A program made the position numbers and the translations under genes. This document shows, one piece after another, positions 31,878 through 49,929 of a stretch of DNA of 64,000 bases. Origin of the DNA: Ascaris suum (Eukaryota; Nematoda; Chromadorea; Rhabditida; Ascarididae); assembly GCA_013433145.1 (NCBI GenBank), contig CM024174.1, positions 4,116,336 to 4,180,335 on the forward strand, given 5' to 3'. The notes under the pieces were generated by a model that was not told the origin of the DNA, did not search any database, and was given only the letters and a program-made list of their open reading frames with translations. Within the stretch, counting starts at the first letter, position 1. The number at the start of each line of letters is the position of its first letter.

Positions 31878-33078
31878 GGGAGATACCGTTAGAAGACACA
31901 TTAAAACATTAAACAAATATGAAATTGTTCATCTATTCTTCTTAGGGGAATTATAATGATGCACCGTCTGACGAGAGTAAAACTTCGATATGCTTTTCAA
32001 TAGTTTTGAGAGTGGAGGAGCCAACGTTGACATCAAACGTCTGTTTCATCTCATAAGGAAATTAGGCGGAATATAGTTGTCTTTAGTGAAAATCTTTGTG
32101 AAATAATCTGCAGGCAAGTTGCATTTGCCTAAATTTCATAGATAATACTCGATTCAGCTTTTTATAGTGTTTCCTTTCAGCTTTTATACTCATAGGGCGT
32201 TTCCCAGATGCCTCTGACCAGCCCATGGAACGCTCTCACACTTCTATTCTGTGCAACAAAAGCGGGACTGCCCCTTTCAAGCATAACAATCCATAACTCT
32301 TCAATTCCCCTTGGCTTCAGTTGTACATTTCCTGTTGCCGTTGTGAATTTGAAATGAGATAAAATCTAAAGCCGATGCAAATGAGACATTGGATCGGAAA
32401 TTTACAGTAGGTATTCCTGAGCTCATCTAGGCTAAATCCTTTAGTCTTTAGGTCACTTTGTAAGCAACTACTTGAGTGACGCGTTTTTTGCTCACAATCC
32501 GCCACTCCCTTGTTTTGGCGCATCTAGATCGCTCCCACAAAATAATGCCAACTGTTGAATGTACTTAGCACATCAAAAACTAGGTTTGCCTAGAGGCGTT
32601 TTAAAGCGAAGACAGACGCGGCCTTGCATTTATAGTTGCTGCAGCAGTTTGCAGTATATTCTCAAAGAAAATATGCAAGTCTATAGCACTCTAATGCTCC
32701 AAAGTGGATAAGGAATCATACTAGATTAATACCGTTCACTCAGATGTGCTCTACTGCTCCTAGCTCGGATTTAAAAAATACATGCTAATCGTGTTTGCCT
32801 CTAGAATTTCTTTGAAATACCCACGTATTTGCATATAGTTATTGCTGAAGTGATGTTTGCATCGGTTTTGACGAATCCACGTAATCTTTCCATAGATATA
32901 GCGCGAAATCGACGTTGGATAGAACTGAAATTTTATTAACGGTGATCACATCATTATCGTTCCAGGAATGGTAGGAATGCTTCCCGAGCTGGTATCAGCA
33001 AAGAACAAATGGAAATATTTAGAAAAAGACAGAGAAAACTCAAATGTACCATTATCATATCATGTGCGTTTACGCTAG

Positions 33079-35836
33079 GTAAGCAAATTCACTTTTGTGT
33101 TCCTTTTTTTAAAAATCAGATAGGCAAATGTGCTGTTCACTTTGAAAATGCAAACGTTTCTTCCTGTCGTTCTTCAATTGCAACGTGATCGGTGACCATC
33201 TCCAATAATTGATCTATTACTTTTCTGCAACGGATTTTTTAAAGAATTTCTTCATGTCTCTGGCAGTAGTTATCCGAATTAATCGGTCCCAATAGTCTCC
33301 CACCCTATCCAAATCTCCTTCTCCACCTTCCCCTTCTAAGAGTAGTCACTTTCATTTGAGATCGTGAATTTCAAGATTGAAACATTTTCACAATTATGCA
33401 TAGGCAAGCCAATCGTGAACGAACCAAGAATTAATGATAAGTTAGTGGATGAACTCGCATTGTGATTATGGCGACATCTCTGATAGGAAACGCTACGAGT
33501 TCAAATTGAGTGGAATATTTGCAAAAAAATTTTATTTCTTGCTGTCGCGAAAGCGAAGAAAGAAGCATTGTTCAGTCGAGCAAAATGACGTCTAGCGAAC
33601 GATGAAAGGACAAGTGGCTGAGGAAAGGACGTGCAATCCGAAGCTACCGATGAATGGACGGATGAGGGGCTACAATCGATGATTGGTGAGAGATATGTAC
33701 ATCGAATGAACAAATATGAAAATTGTGGGAAGCTTGCAGTGCTTATATCGTGGTGTACTTCACCTCCTTATATAAGTGTGTGCTTGATAGTCATCACAAT
33801 CATTTTTGCATTTTTTCGGTCGCCTCGCTGGTACCCATCATGCACCCTTGCCACTTATCTTCGCCATAAGAGGCATGGCAGAGAAACTTTTACCTCAACT
33901 TCGCTTCATGCAAATAACTAGAAGTTTTCGTTGATCAATCTTCAGATATCCCTAACGACAAGAATTTATTGGCATAAATCGTTCCATTCTAACTCAGTCA
34001 TCTGAATGAAAGAAGCTAATCTCATGAAAGAAGCGAAACAAAACTTTCAAAGTAAAGTGAAATAGTCACTCTCGTTCAGTTTTGCTCAGATTTAACCCGC
34101 ATGACTCATAACTGCTCATATTTATTCTGCCATCTATGCTACCGCTTTCGTTTAATTTATGGAATATTTCCTATAATTTCATTGTCATTTAACCTTGTTT
34201 CCATGCAACTCGCTGAGTATTGAAACCGTTTTTCTAGGGGTTTTGAAGAAATACTCGCTTGTCAATCTCACATCCCCACTCCATCAACACCATCACTATA
34301 AATAGTTCGATTATGCACTTCGCCAAATCTTACCAAATGTTTCTACAGTTCGTGCCCCCCCCCCCCCGCCTCTCCCTCTATTCCTCCCCAGAAGCACCTA
34401 GAGATCACCTTTCAGAGCACCTGCAGATCAACGTGAGAATCTCCTGCAGCGTGATGGGATGGGTCACTTCCTCCGGAAGGAGGGAAGGGAGCAGCTTTTT
34501 ATGCTTGTAAAAAGAGTTGTTGCATTCCGAATGTCTCATAAAAGCAAGAGAATCCCAGAAGGCGAGACATTCGGGAGAGCGGAAGGGGGACAGGAGAGGA
34601 GGGGAGGGAGGTGGAAGATTCGGAGAATGCTTAGCTTTATGGTTCATGTTATTGCATTCTATCGTGTCGGCGTGCAAATGCAACAGATTAGCTATTTTTG
34701 AGAAATTCGTGGTGTATCACTGCATTGGAGCCGTATTCGTTCGATACAATTGCAGATAAATTATAAAAGGCGCATATATCCTTAGACGTATTGTAGCTCA
34801 GAGAGTTCGATGAAGGTACCACATGTTCTTTGCTATGAATCAATAGGATTGTATTTGTAAATGGTTGGTGTAAAAACTAATTGAAGTAATGTATTTTATT
34901 ATGATCCATTATAATTCATGACATATGTACAATTTCAATGAAGATATGACACAATATATGATTGCTATTCCTACGGCTTTTCTTGTGGCGAGGCGTTTCT
35001 CAGTGCGCTTATTGATGCGATCACAGTCAGAACCGAAATCACATTCAGCTAGATTAGTTGCTAAATATTTTCTTTGCTCAAATTCAGAAGCAATGCGCTA
35101 ATCGCTTAAAAAAGTCCTCCCGTTGCATTTTTCTTCTATCCTTTTAGCATTCCTTTAGTTGGTCATTTCATTTATTGGGGGAAATTCGCTATGGATCAAT
35201 TCCTCGACAACAATGAGCTCTTACTTTGAAAGAGTCACTAATATTTTCAAAAATAACTTTGATTTTTTTAGCAATGATATTGGTGAATAGAATTCACTGT
35301 TGATCTTAGGATACCACAAATCTTAATTGTTAGTTGTTTTTTTAAAATATTATATAAAGAGCGAATGAACACTCCTTAGAGCTAACTAAGAAGTATTCCC
35401 ATTTCAGGCATCCTAATTTTCTCTGAAACAACTTGTCCCTATAAACTGTCCAGTTCTCACATGCCCTACCTCTCATTTATAGGCAATATCTGGTTTGTAG
35501 ATGAGAATGTTGCTCGGTGCTTGTTGTTTTGTAAGGGCAGTGAGTGGATAGAAACTCGTGCAGCTGTTTTTTCGAATGCTCTCCCAAACAACTGTTGAGG
35601 GAGTGAAAAATGGCAGGTCTGTTTCGCAGGTTTTCTATTAGTGGTGATTGTATAGAGGTTTTCATGCTTACGTCGATAATTTCCCCAGTCCAAGAGAAAA
35701 AAAAGAAGTTTTCAGACAGAGAGGAAGGGGGAAGTAAGGGGACCCTAGAGACGTCTTGCAGGGTTGTGCCTTCCCGTTCCCCCTTCGTGGGGCTTACTAG
35801 GGCTCTGAAAAGAGGAATGGAAATTGACTTCGAGCA
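33079..35836. other. Interval without a supported gene
   Basis: Contains a C13 run at 34355-34367, a G/A-rich stretch at about 34555-34620 (GGAGGGGAGGG type) and AT-rich sequence. Several 60-96 codon open frames on both strands overlap one another and show no family resemblance. Confidence 0.5.
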
Positions 35837-41352
<5,516 letters not shown>

Positions 41353-44300
41353 TATGAGCGCAGAGAGTGAAACACTGCAAATTGTGAGAAAGAATCAAAT
41401 AGACAGGAAGAAAACTTGCACTGCAAATCATCCGGTGATTGTCATCTTGTGGATACAGGGCGAGGACACATTCCGAGTTCAGAGCTCCCCTGGCCCCATC
41501 AACTCCATCAAAACTCGAGCCATATATGCCATAAATGCATAGGTGAGGTGTCTAATCACTAGATGGGATCGCAAAGCAGAACAAAATGAGCTGACCTAAC
41601 GTGATTTCGAAATATGCTAAATTTGCGTGTATCGTGGCACTCTGTTTTTATGCATTTGGTGCCTTGGCGTATCTTCGGCAAGTCGCTTGATATAGAAACA
41701 GCGGCTTAAGCACAAGATGCATGTTCCTGCCAAAGGCGGGTGAATGATTTGTTAAGTACAGGTGGCAGCGAAACTTTAGAAATGCTTACAAAGGAGGAGT
41801 ATTCGCTTTGTGGCTAAAGAGAAGCGAATGTGATAATGCCATGTTTTGCTGGAATGAAGAAGTGTAGTGAAGGCCGCCTGCCTTTTGCAAAAGTGATAGG
41901 AAGTGAGACGAGGTGCAGTGTGCTTTTCTGACATATGCATGCTACGTAGTGAATTGTCAGGATCAGTGTGTTTTACTTTTCGGCAAGTTATTCGTTCTTA
42001 TTTTCGTATTTTTTAATGACTAAAATCACGGAACGGGCGACTGTTTACTGTAAATTTCCCGCAGGACAGGGGATTTTTTGATCGCGAGGGTGGTATGGCT
42101 GCGAACGCCAAACACTAGTGTGTGCATGCGTATTATGCATGCATATGTGTTTTCCTGTAGTTTTAACCCGGAGACATTGAAGACCGATACACAGAATGTG
42201 GTGTGCCTAATGTACGTCATAGGATGGCCCGCATAGCATATTTCACACTGGTCAATTAGTTCTGAGGAAAGCTGCAAAAATTTAGAAGCAAAAAGAAATA
42301 TTCTGCAACAGCGTGATTTGTAGCTCACATTGGCTTGATGCTGGGAAATGCATATTTATTGGCGATTCATTTGAGCAGGCAGATCAGTTAAAATATGAAG
42401 ACATATTCTGCATACTTCATTCCACTTTTTATGGCGGCTTGTGGATTTCTTGGTTAGACGAGCGAGATACAAAAGCAAATATTTTGCCGACTTCTGCGGC
42501 ACGCTTACCTACTTAATAGACATTTGAGCCGCAAAAGAGTGGGGCTAACGTGGTCACGCTCTTTTCTCCGGTATGCTGCGGGTTTTTGACTGTAAGGGAA
42601 AAATCTGAACAAAATTTTAAGCGTTTTCGAGCAAGGAGTGCTCGAGAGTCATTATTCAGAAAGAAAAGAATGCCTCGCAGGTTTAAAGCATGTCTTTAAA
42701 AAATGACAAATTCATTCGTAATGAATCCAATGGCTGATTGAAGTAGTCAGATGAAGGCCGATCAGTCGCCAGCTAAGAGAACCAAGCATTGTTAGGTAAC
42801 AGCAGACAACCACGAACTTCCAGGCCAACCACTGGACAAACGATTCCCGACATGCACTTGCTAGGCATCAAGTTCATAATTGTTGATGGAAGGAAAAGCT
42901 ACAATGATGTTACGCCTACGATCGACACGCAGTATGTCTGTAGCATTAATTCGATAAAGAGGTCCTTGATTTAATTTTGCAAAGTATTCGATAAATGACA
43001 CGATGAGCTTAATGCTGAACGTCAGCACATTTCTATAATTTCTTATTGGCGGAGAAACTCTGCTCCAGCAGTGTTGATAGCTCTCCTGTAATCGGATTTC
43101 TGAAGTGTTCTTGTTTTTGTTGATTACTAGGGTCCTATAAAAACAAGCGAGGCTAAAAATCACTGGATCAGTGTTCTAGAAGGTCTAGCACGGTAGGTGT
43201 TTTTTGTATTCCACATATGAATGAACCATTTTCTTAACTTATCAACAAATAATACAACATGCAGAATAACGTTGATCGAAGTCGTTTCTAAACCGATCGC
43301 ATACGGTTGCAAACCAACCATCATCAAATGCTAGCAAGTCAGATGCAAAATTTATGCACGATTTTGGCGCATTTAAGTATTAATAACCCTTCCCATATTG
43401 ACTAAATCAGCATATAGTTCGAATAGAAGATTACATTAGAGTATATAACACATCTAAGTATATAACATATCTAAGAGCCTCTGCGTTTTTTAGTTTCTGA
43501 GCTGAAACTCGCAAGACATGTTGCCACCTACGTACCGGTGTGACTTCGTTAAAATTTGCTTTGTGCGTACTGGAAAGGTAAAAAAAGTGATAAAGTTGAA
43601 TGAATGTTCTGCGTTAAAAAAAGGGGGAATGCGTGAAATTCATTCAACGAAAAAAAAAAGAGCGCAGAAGTTGCGAGACCAGCTATCAGGACATGTGACC
43701 CTGTGTTTTGCTCCTTTGATCAGCCAATTTAGGAGGTAACTATGCAGGACATGCTTTTATATCGTGTTCAACTCGACCGTCTGCAAAAATCCTCAACAAA
43801 AGAACCCATCTAATAGTTTCAACTCGAAAATCATTAAAGCTGGAAAAAATTTGGTGTGTACCGTTCACACCATATCATGGTTAAACAGTTTCCTCATTCC
43901 TTTTATAAATAAAGAACTGCGTCGGAGATTGCAGTGTTCAATAGCTGCTGAATTCTTATCCAAAATCGCCAGTTGTTATTCTGTGCATTTTGCACCATAG
44001 ACATACTGAGGAATATCGGAAAGCGTCCATTACTTTTGGCCCATTTTGAAATACTGTGCTCCTGTATAATCCTTATTCGGTTTTTTATATCATATCATGT
44101 TGTTGGAGAGTGCCTAGAAACGCTATTGTTTATTGCTTTTCGCAAAATTCATCGTGGTTGATACCAACCAAATTATGCAGATGGAGTGGAAATCCTTCAA
44201 TCGAAATCATTGAGATATTGCAGGCTCGAAGTGATTCCTTGTTATGCAGTTGGCATGGTTTTTGCAACATTCTGCTGTTAGCAATATTTCAATTTGCAAA

Positions 44301-46931
44301 CGTTTTATTTATCTTTTTCATCCATATCCACATATCTTGCGTGTTTTTCTACTTCGTGACACTAAATTATAATAAAAAATTTAAAAAAAAACCGAGCAAA
44401 AACGAAGAGCGTTACTGGCATCTGATAAAATGTAGAGCGCGTCACCACCTATATGCCGAAAGACGAGTCATTATCACCATACCTGCCATTATCACCATGA
44501 CTCATCAGTCATTGTCACCATGCGAATTTAGAAAAATTCAATTGTGAAATGAATGATATGCCTACGCTCGGTACCTATTGGGCTTCAGTCGGTCTGCAAC
44601 AAGTCCGTAGGCCAATACTAAGTCACAAATGTTGCATACTTGGCCATTTGCGCTTTCTTCATTTCTAATAGCGCTTGGTGTATTAACCGATAGCCGTTCC
44701 ATTGATTTTCTCTTAGATATTTTATTATAAATAAAAAGGTTTACTTGTTTACGCAATATCTTGTTTTGCTATTAGGCTGGCAAAAACGTTAGCATTTCTT
44801 TCGAGGTAATTGTTGAGTCGGCAGCATTACAGTTTTTACCATTTTCAATGTGCATTAATCCAATTAATCTAGGATAATTTAATTCTCTTTCATATTTCTC
44901 AGAATGCTTCAATATGAACAACATGAGATCTCCTTTTTTCTGAGCTCATTAGATTACATCGCCGATCCTTTGCTTCTAACGAAAAATTATCAAAAGAGTC
45001 GCTTTACCTTTTTCAACTACCTCTAGCGACTAATATCAACGAGCATTTTAGATGTGTTGAACGCAAAAAGGAAATCAAGGGGCATGTGCAGGGTGCGCAA
45101 AAAATTTTTACTCGCGAGAAACTTGCGAAAAACTGCGAAAAGCGTCTAACTTTGAGGAGACGAAAAAACTTTTCACACGAACATTAGAAGAGAGCTAAAC
45201 GTGCCGTGATACTACTCGCTTTATAAAATGAGACAGTTCATTGTCGGCCATCAACAATTTAGCAAAGCGCAATCTGAAATTTACTCAAATTTCTTCCCAA
45301 ATATTTAACAAGAGCGATAAATAATTTATTATCGTATTTCCATTCTAAAAGATACAAACACTCAGCAATGATAAATATAGACATTCACTTAGTTGTGATG
45401 TCTATTAATAAGCAAGCAATAAAACTTCCTTAAGTGCAGGCCATATACCTTTTTCATTTCATCGAGTGGACGACAGCACTCCTTCACTTTCTCTGAGCAT
45501 AATTTTTTAAATGAAACCTTTTGCACTGATTGACCCGTATTCATGGGGGGTTCAGCAGTACCACATCGCTAGATACAACGTCGATAGAATTTTGTACAGG
45601 ATTCATTCTATTTATAAGGTAATAGGGATCATCATTGAAGATTCCATCCTTTGACATCTTCTCAAAGATTTGAGGAATCCGGTGGTGCACGTTTTCTTGC
45701 CAAGGTGCCCAGCTATACTCCAATAACTTTGATTGTTAACGTTGAGTGGAAGCATTCAAACCGATGTAATTTACATCAATTACGTTATGATCATGTGGTG
45801 AAAACTGTAATGGAAAGGCTCTCATAACCTGCGGGCATAAAGCATGCCGCACCACTGTTAAAGCAGCTGCACTCATTCCTGTTTAGTAGAACATTTCGTA
45901 TTAAAATAAAAGACCGAATCTCTAATAATAAGTGAGTAATCCGTGATACTTCTCCTCAGCCACCTTTCTCCGACCCTTCATATTTCTCACTTGCATCAAC
46001 GAGATACCGGGTGAAGTATCGACCACATGCGTATTCTTTGCGAACGACGATTTTTTGACCGCTGCGTGACCTAGCCATAAGGTTTACCTCGCTCAAAAAG
46101 AATTCCACATGATTCAATGATATTGAACTCATCGTTGGCAAATGCGGTATTTCCCATGTGAACTTTCATCGTGAATGGTGAAACTCAATAGAATGCCATC
46201 TTTTACAACGGTATTTAAGATTCGAACGCAAAATCCGTCTTGATCGTCACTCAAAATTTCACTGTTTACCAATCAGCTCAAAGGCGTTTAATGCTGTAAA
46301 TTTTATTTCAGGCGCTTTGCAACTTGGGTTTTTAGTAAAGTAATGCGAAGCCTTATTGTATATCGTCGTTCAATTGTGGAATATTGTGCTCCCATTTGGT
46401 CGCCACACATTTTCACGTATCGTAAATCTCAAAAGAGGCTTTGAGATATTCGGCCTACAAACGCTAGAATATCGCCGACTGCGGTTCCCCTTATTTTGAT
46501 TCTTTAAAATGATAACTGGTTTATTTAGTATTCCCTCCGCATAAATTCCCACTCAAAATCACCATATTCATCAATTTCTCATTGCTCACATTGGCAAATG
46601 TTGGCTGATAGAAAAGAAGGTGCTGTTGAACGCAAGGGATCGGAGCCGCTTCCCCCTCTCTTGTCGCAATTTTCTCCCACCAATCGTCTGTGATTGCATA
46701 TATACAACCCCTACCAGAAGGAAGAGTTATAAATGATGCTGCTAATGGAAATTATGCTCTCATTGCAATAATGCTATCATGAAGAAAAAAAATGTAAGAA
46801 AAAGCCACGAATAAACCCATCTAGGTTCGTTTACTTCAAGCGATATTGATCAACAGTCTCTATTTTCTTAGTTGTTTGTTGATTTTTCTTCTGCTTTTCT
46901 AGCCGTTTATCTGAGTGACTTCTTATTTTGT

Positions 46932-46963
<32 letters not shown>

Positions 46964-46980
46964 TTTTTTTTTTGTGCGTA
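41353..46980. other. Interval with unassigned coding-like fragments
   Basis: No complete gene could be built. Fragments noticed: + strand 43764-44000, ending VHTISWLNSFLIPFINKELR, which looks like the last helix and tail of a seven-transmembrane receptor; + strand 44056-44547, a 163-codon open frame with a hydrophobic middle; - strand 43163-42861, containing LIVSFIEYFAKLNQGPLYRI; - strand 46552-46370, 46260-46140, 46141-45956 and 45723-45541, four open blocks in different frames, one reading EILSDDQDGFCVRILNTVVK. Splice joins among the last four were not found, so they may be remnants of one decayed gene. Confidence 0.35.
46926..46973 (-). repeat. A-rich tail / (CAAAAA)n repeat
   Basis: On the + strand this is (GTTTTT)n, then GTTTT units, then T16; on the - strand it is A16 followed by (CAAAA)n and (CAAAAA)n. 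It begins eight bases downstream of the stop codon of the 46981-47331 frame. Confidence 0.9.
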
Positions 46981-47331
46981 TCAGGGCGCTGTAGATAAAA
47001 GTTCACTATAGACAATGCCGACGCCAATGATAAAATATTGTGCCGATGCTACCCCTCTAGGGATAACCCAACGCCCTTTGCTTGTAATGACGCCTAACCT
47101 ATCGTCGATTTCATCGATGGCTGTGCTGAATTTGTGGCAAAGTTCATGGAGGAACTCTCTGATGCTTTTTGCTAGATTCATTTCTTTTCTGAAGATTGCT
47201 GCATTGGTTTTAACGCTGAGAAATTCATATTTCTGACTCTCTAGCGTGAATATAAAACCTAATTTTGCATGATTTGAGCAGATGGAGGAATTTTTTAAAA
47301 CTAGTTCTGCTCGCCGCAGGTATGAGGACAA
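46981..47331 (-). CDS. Uncharacterised 116-codon open frame followed by an A-rich tail
   Basis: A single open frame begins MSSYLRRAELVLKNSS and ends GVASAQYFIIGVGIVYSELL then STAP and stop. A charged, helical middle (REFLHELCHKFSTAIDEIDD) precedes the motif SKGRWVIPRGVASAQY. No family is recognised. Directly after the stop the - strand runs into poly(A) and (CAAAAA)n at 46973-46926. An intronless frame abutting an A-rich tail suggests a retro-inserted copy or the 3' end of a non-LTR element rather than a native gene. Confidence 0.4.
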   Translation of the reverse strand: MSSYLRRAELVLKNSSICSNHAKLGFIFTLESQKYEFLSVKTNAAIFRKEMNLAKSIREFLHELCHKFSTAIDEIDDRLGVITSKGRWVIPRGVASAQYFIIGVGIVYSELLSTAP

Positions 47332-48582
47332 GCTATGAGCAGAGGCTTAACAAGATGCGTTTCAATACCCTCGAAGTAGGGAGACCAAAGTTCGATCGCT
47401 GAACTACACATAAGACCAAGCTTGGTTTAACTCATCTTGATTCATAAGAGTATTTCCATCAGTCCACAAACCGATGCGATGATCCTCAAAAGCCATATTA
47501 TACGAAAACTGTTAAGCTAACGCTATGGAGAACTTCTCAACAAAGACGATCGCATAAAGTTGTGGAATTTATTCCTGTACTTGCTAGTTGATGCAAAAAA
47601 TGGGTTTCAATTTTTTTAAAACACAGCCTCAGCCAAATTCCTTCTGAATGTTTATTTATGACGCCCACTAGCCGATTCTTCCCGTGTTTGCTTCTCCGTG
47701 AATGAGTTACATTTTCCTTTTTTTTCTGGCTCTTTCATCCTATTTCGTCCCTGATCATGTGTTACCCTTTTTTCTCCTTCCTTTTCCTCCATCTAAAATT
47801 TATCATACATCTATTATATTCACCTATGATTTACCTTATTTACTTTAATCGACAAAGCATTCATTACGAATTAATGCCTCTTCATATCGCCTCCACTTCC
47901 GCTTATGTGACGTGAAGGTTAGGGCTCAGGCTCGTCTCCTGCACATCGGTAACTGACGAGTCAATTCATCTGTTCCACACAAGAGGAGAGCTCTGATTTG
48001 CTGCATCACCCTCGTCCCGATGAGGGCCCTGGTCGTGGTGACTCGGTACGACTAAGCCAAAGAGTCTGCCGAGAGCCCTCTTAAAATCGACAGCGCAATA
48101 AGCAATACTAAACGATGGATGCCATATTACATATGCATCTATTTCTTCAGATATTTTCTGTTCGTTCATTTGATATTTTTCTTGCACATATCACACGCTA
48201 CTAGGTTAATTCGGTTAAACAACAGCCTTTAGTCATATGCGGAAGTGTGACTGTTATTTTCTATTGTTTTTTCTGTTGACTTATGATTGTAAGGTTGTAA
48301 TGCTGTTGTTTCCGAAAAAGTAATAAATCAAATTAACGTTGTGCATGTAATAAAGCTAAATCCTCGTCTGAGCGTTGTGCTTAAAGCTGAAATATTAAAT
48401 TAGACGCTTGAGTCAGATAGAGTCAACAAAATACAAATTGGAAAATACTGTTAGAAGCAGTAATGGCGAACCTTAGGACCACTATAAACATATTACAGAT
48501 CTTACCACCATCTTCCCAAGTCTGAGATCGGAACTGAAATCCTATGCAGTGCAAGTTGCCACTGATTACCTTTTTGCAATAA

Positions 48583-49550
48583 TCAGTCATCATGGTTGAA
48601 TGATTCTGCATCTTTTATCGAATTGTTTCGTTGAATCATCCATCCCACGTTCACAGCTTCGTGGTAATCTTTTATCTCATTCAAATTGGCAGAAAGAAGA
48701 AGAACAGTGTTGCAAAGGATATCCCTTTGTCCCGATGCGAAAATAAACACTTCGTTGACCGCGTTAATGAAACTCGGTGAGATGATGCATAGTAAAATTG
48801 CATTAATTAACTCGCTTTCAATAAAGGCAAATAAACAGCGCTGAAATAAGCGAGCGTTATATGTCACATGATCAGATCATAATTAAGTTTGACCTCGTTT
48901 ACGAAAATATGTGCCATATTAGTCTCCTTTTCAACTTCCTCTATGAGAGAAAATGCTATGCGCCAACAGTAGTCGAGATTGAAGAAATGTCGTTATTATT
49001 CACTCTAAAGTGAATGGAATCGATATATTCGTTGTAAATCGGTGCCAATATCAATTGCAACCAAAGCAATATTTTTGAACGTAGAAATTAGACGCCTATG
49101 ATCAGTTTTCTTTCTCTAAACTTATATCGAAATTGCAATTCATATCGATTAAAGAGTAATAAAAAATGGCCGATTTTGGAAACGATATGAAACAATCGGT
49201 GAACTATTTAGAATGGTGTTAATTCGAATACTTTCAGTAAATATCAAACATGTAGAGATGACGAGAGAATGTCCTAAAAGAGAAATGCCACTCACCGCGA
49301 CGCTTATCTAAGAATTTAACTTTTTGAAATGGTGAAAAAGAATGTTCGACTAATTTATCCATTGGCAGTTGTAATAGTTCATAATGTCTGAATTGTGTAA
49401 ACTATAGCAACTGAATGAAATAAAGGTTCATAAATTTGCAGCTAACGTTAGCAATAAAATCTAGAAAAGCGAGAACAATTACAACACTGCAAACACTGCT
49501 ATTTGTTCTTATCGTGATGACTGAAATAGAGAATGGTATGCAGACGATGT
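48583..49550 (-). CDS. Part of a third seven-transmembrane receptor
   Basis: Two blocks match the other receptor copies. TM5 at 49550-49447: DIVCIPFSISVITIRTNSSV, then CSVVIVLAFLDFIAN|GTTAGC. TM7 at 48840-48583: LFAFIESELINAILLC, then IISPSFINAVNEVFIF and a tail to a stop. The pattern D-I-V/I-x-x-P...R-T in TM5 and P-S-x-x-N-x-V-N-E in TM7 is shared by all copies where those helices are present. TM1-TM4 and TM6 were not found upstream, so the copy may be truncated, or the missing exons are too diverged to see. Confidence 0.45.
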
Positions 49551-49689
49551 CTTGCAATTTGAAAAGATCATCGGCACTCCTTAATGGTAGAATGAAATGA
49601 AATGAAATGAAAAACTGCGATAAAACTGCAAAGAATAAAATGGAAAATTTCTTTCTTCGCAGTATTCATGCATCTTCACGAGATTACAA

Positions 49690-49929
49690 TCAATGTGTAT
49701 CATAGGGGTCGTCGATTAAGGATTTCAGCTGTTTTTTGCTTAAAGCGCTTATTTCGATCATTCGTTTCACTCCTTCTGCAGACGCACTTTTTTCACTGGC
49801 TTCTGCAGTGATCTGATTTCTTATAAGTAGATTGTTTAGGTCGTTGGTCAAGGAGTTGTTTACGCCGTTAGAACGTTGATGAAGTTTTTCTTGGAACTCG
49901 TCGTCCAACAATAGTTCATCAATTTCGTT
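49690..49929 (-). CDS. 3' exon of an unidentified gene
   Basis: After an AAAAG acceptor at 49930 the frame reads NEIDELLLDDEFQEKLHQRS, then LTNDLNNLLIRNQITAEA, SEKSASAEGVKRMIEISALS and ends DDPYDTH with a stop. It is highly charged and helical and looks like a conserved C-terminus. It lies just upstream of the third receptor's TM5 block on the same strand, but nothing about it is receptor-like. No upstream exon could be placed and no family is recognised. Confidence 0.4.
   Translation of the reverse strand, partial: NEIDELLLDDEFQEKLHQRSNGVNNSLTNDLNNLLIRNQITAEASEKSASAEGVKRMIEISALSKKQLKSLIDDPYDTH

Larger units (their letters stand above)
26119..33078 (+). pseudogene. Broken seven-transmembrane receptor gene (chemoreceptor-like)
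   Basis: Exon-like blocks in order. TM1 26119-26235 (YAISGFIMLFCNTPVFIAII). TM2 28329-28475 (NDLTGACVVTIGLYRL). TM3 29312-29400 (LKGMGQLLNSLDRLLVLTF). TM4 pieces to 29554, ending VMC plus AG. TM5 29920-30030 (IVYKPFY...VRTASALFGIVVML). TM6 32966-33078 (FRKRQRKLKCTIIISCAFTL). Each aligns by eye with the - strand copy at 41352-35837. The TM5 to TM6 join is phase-consistent. Damage: TM1 to TM2 and TM2 to TM3 are out of phase, TM3 runs into TGA right after LTF, and TM4 changes frame. TM7 was not found; an acceptor-preceded open block at 33740 is a weak candidate. Sequencing indels cannot be excluded as the cause of some breaks. Confidence 0.6.
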
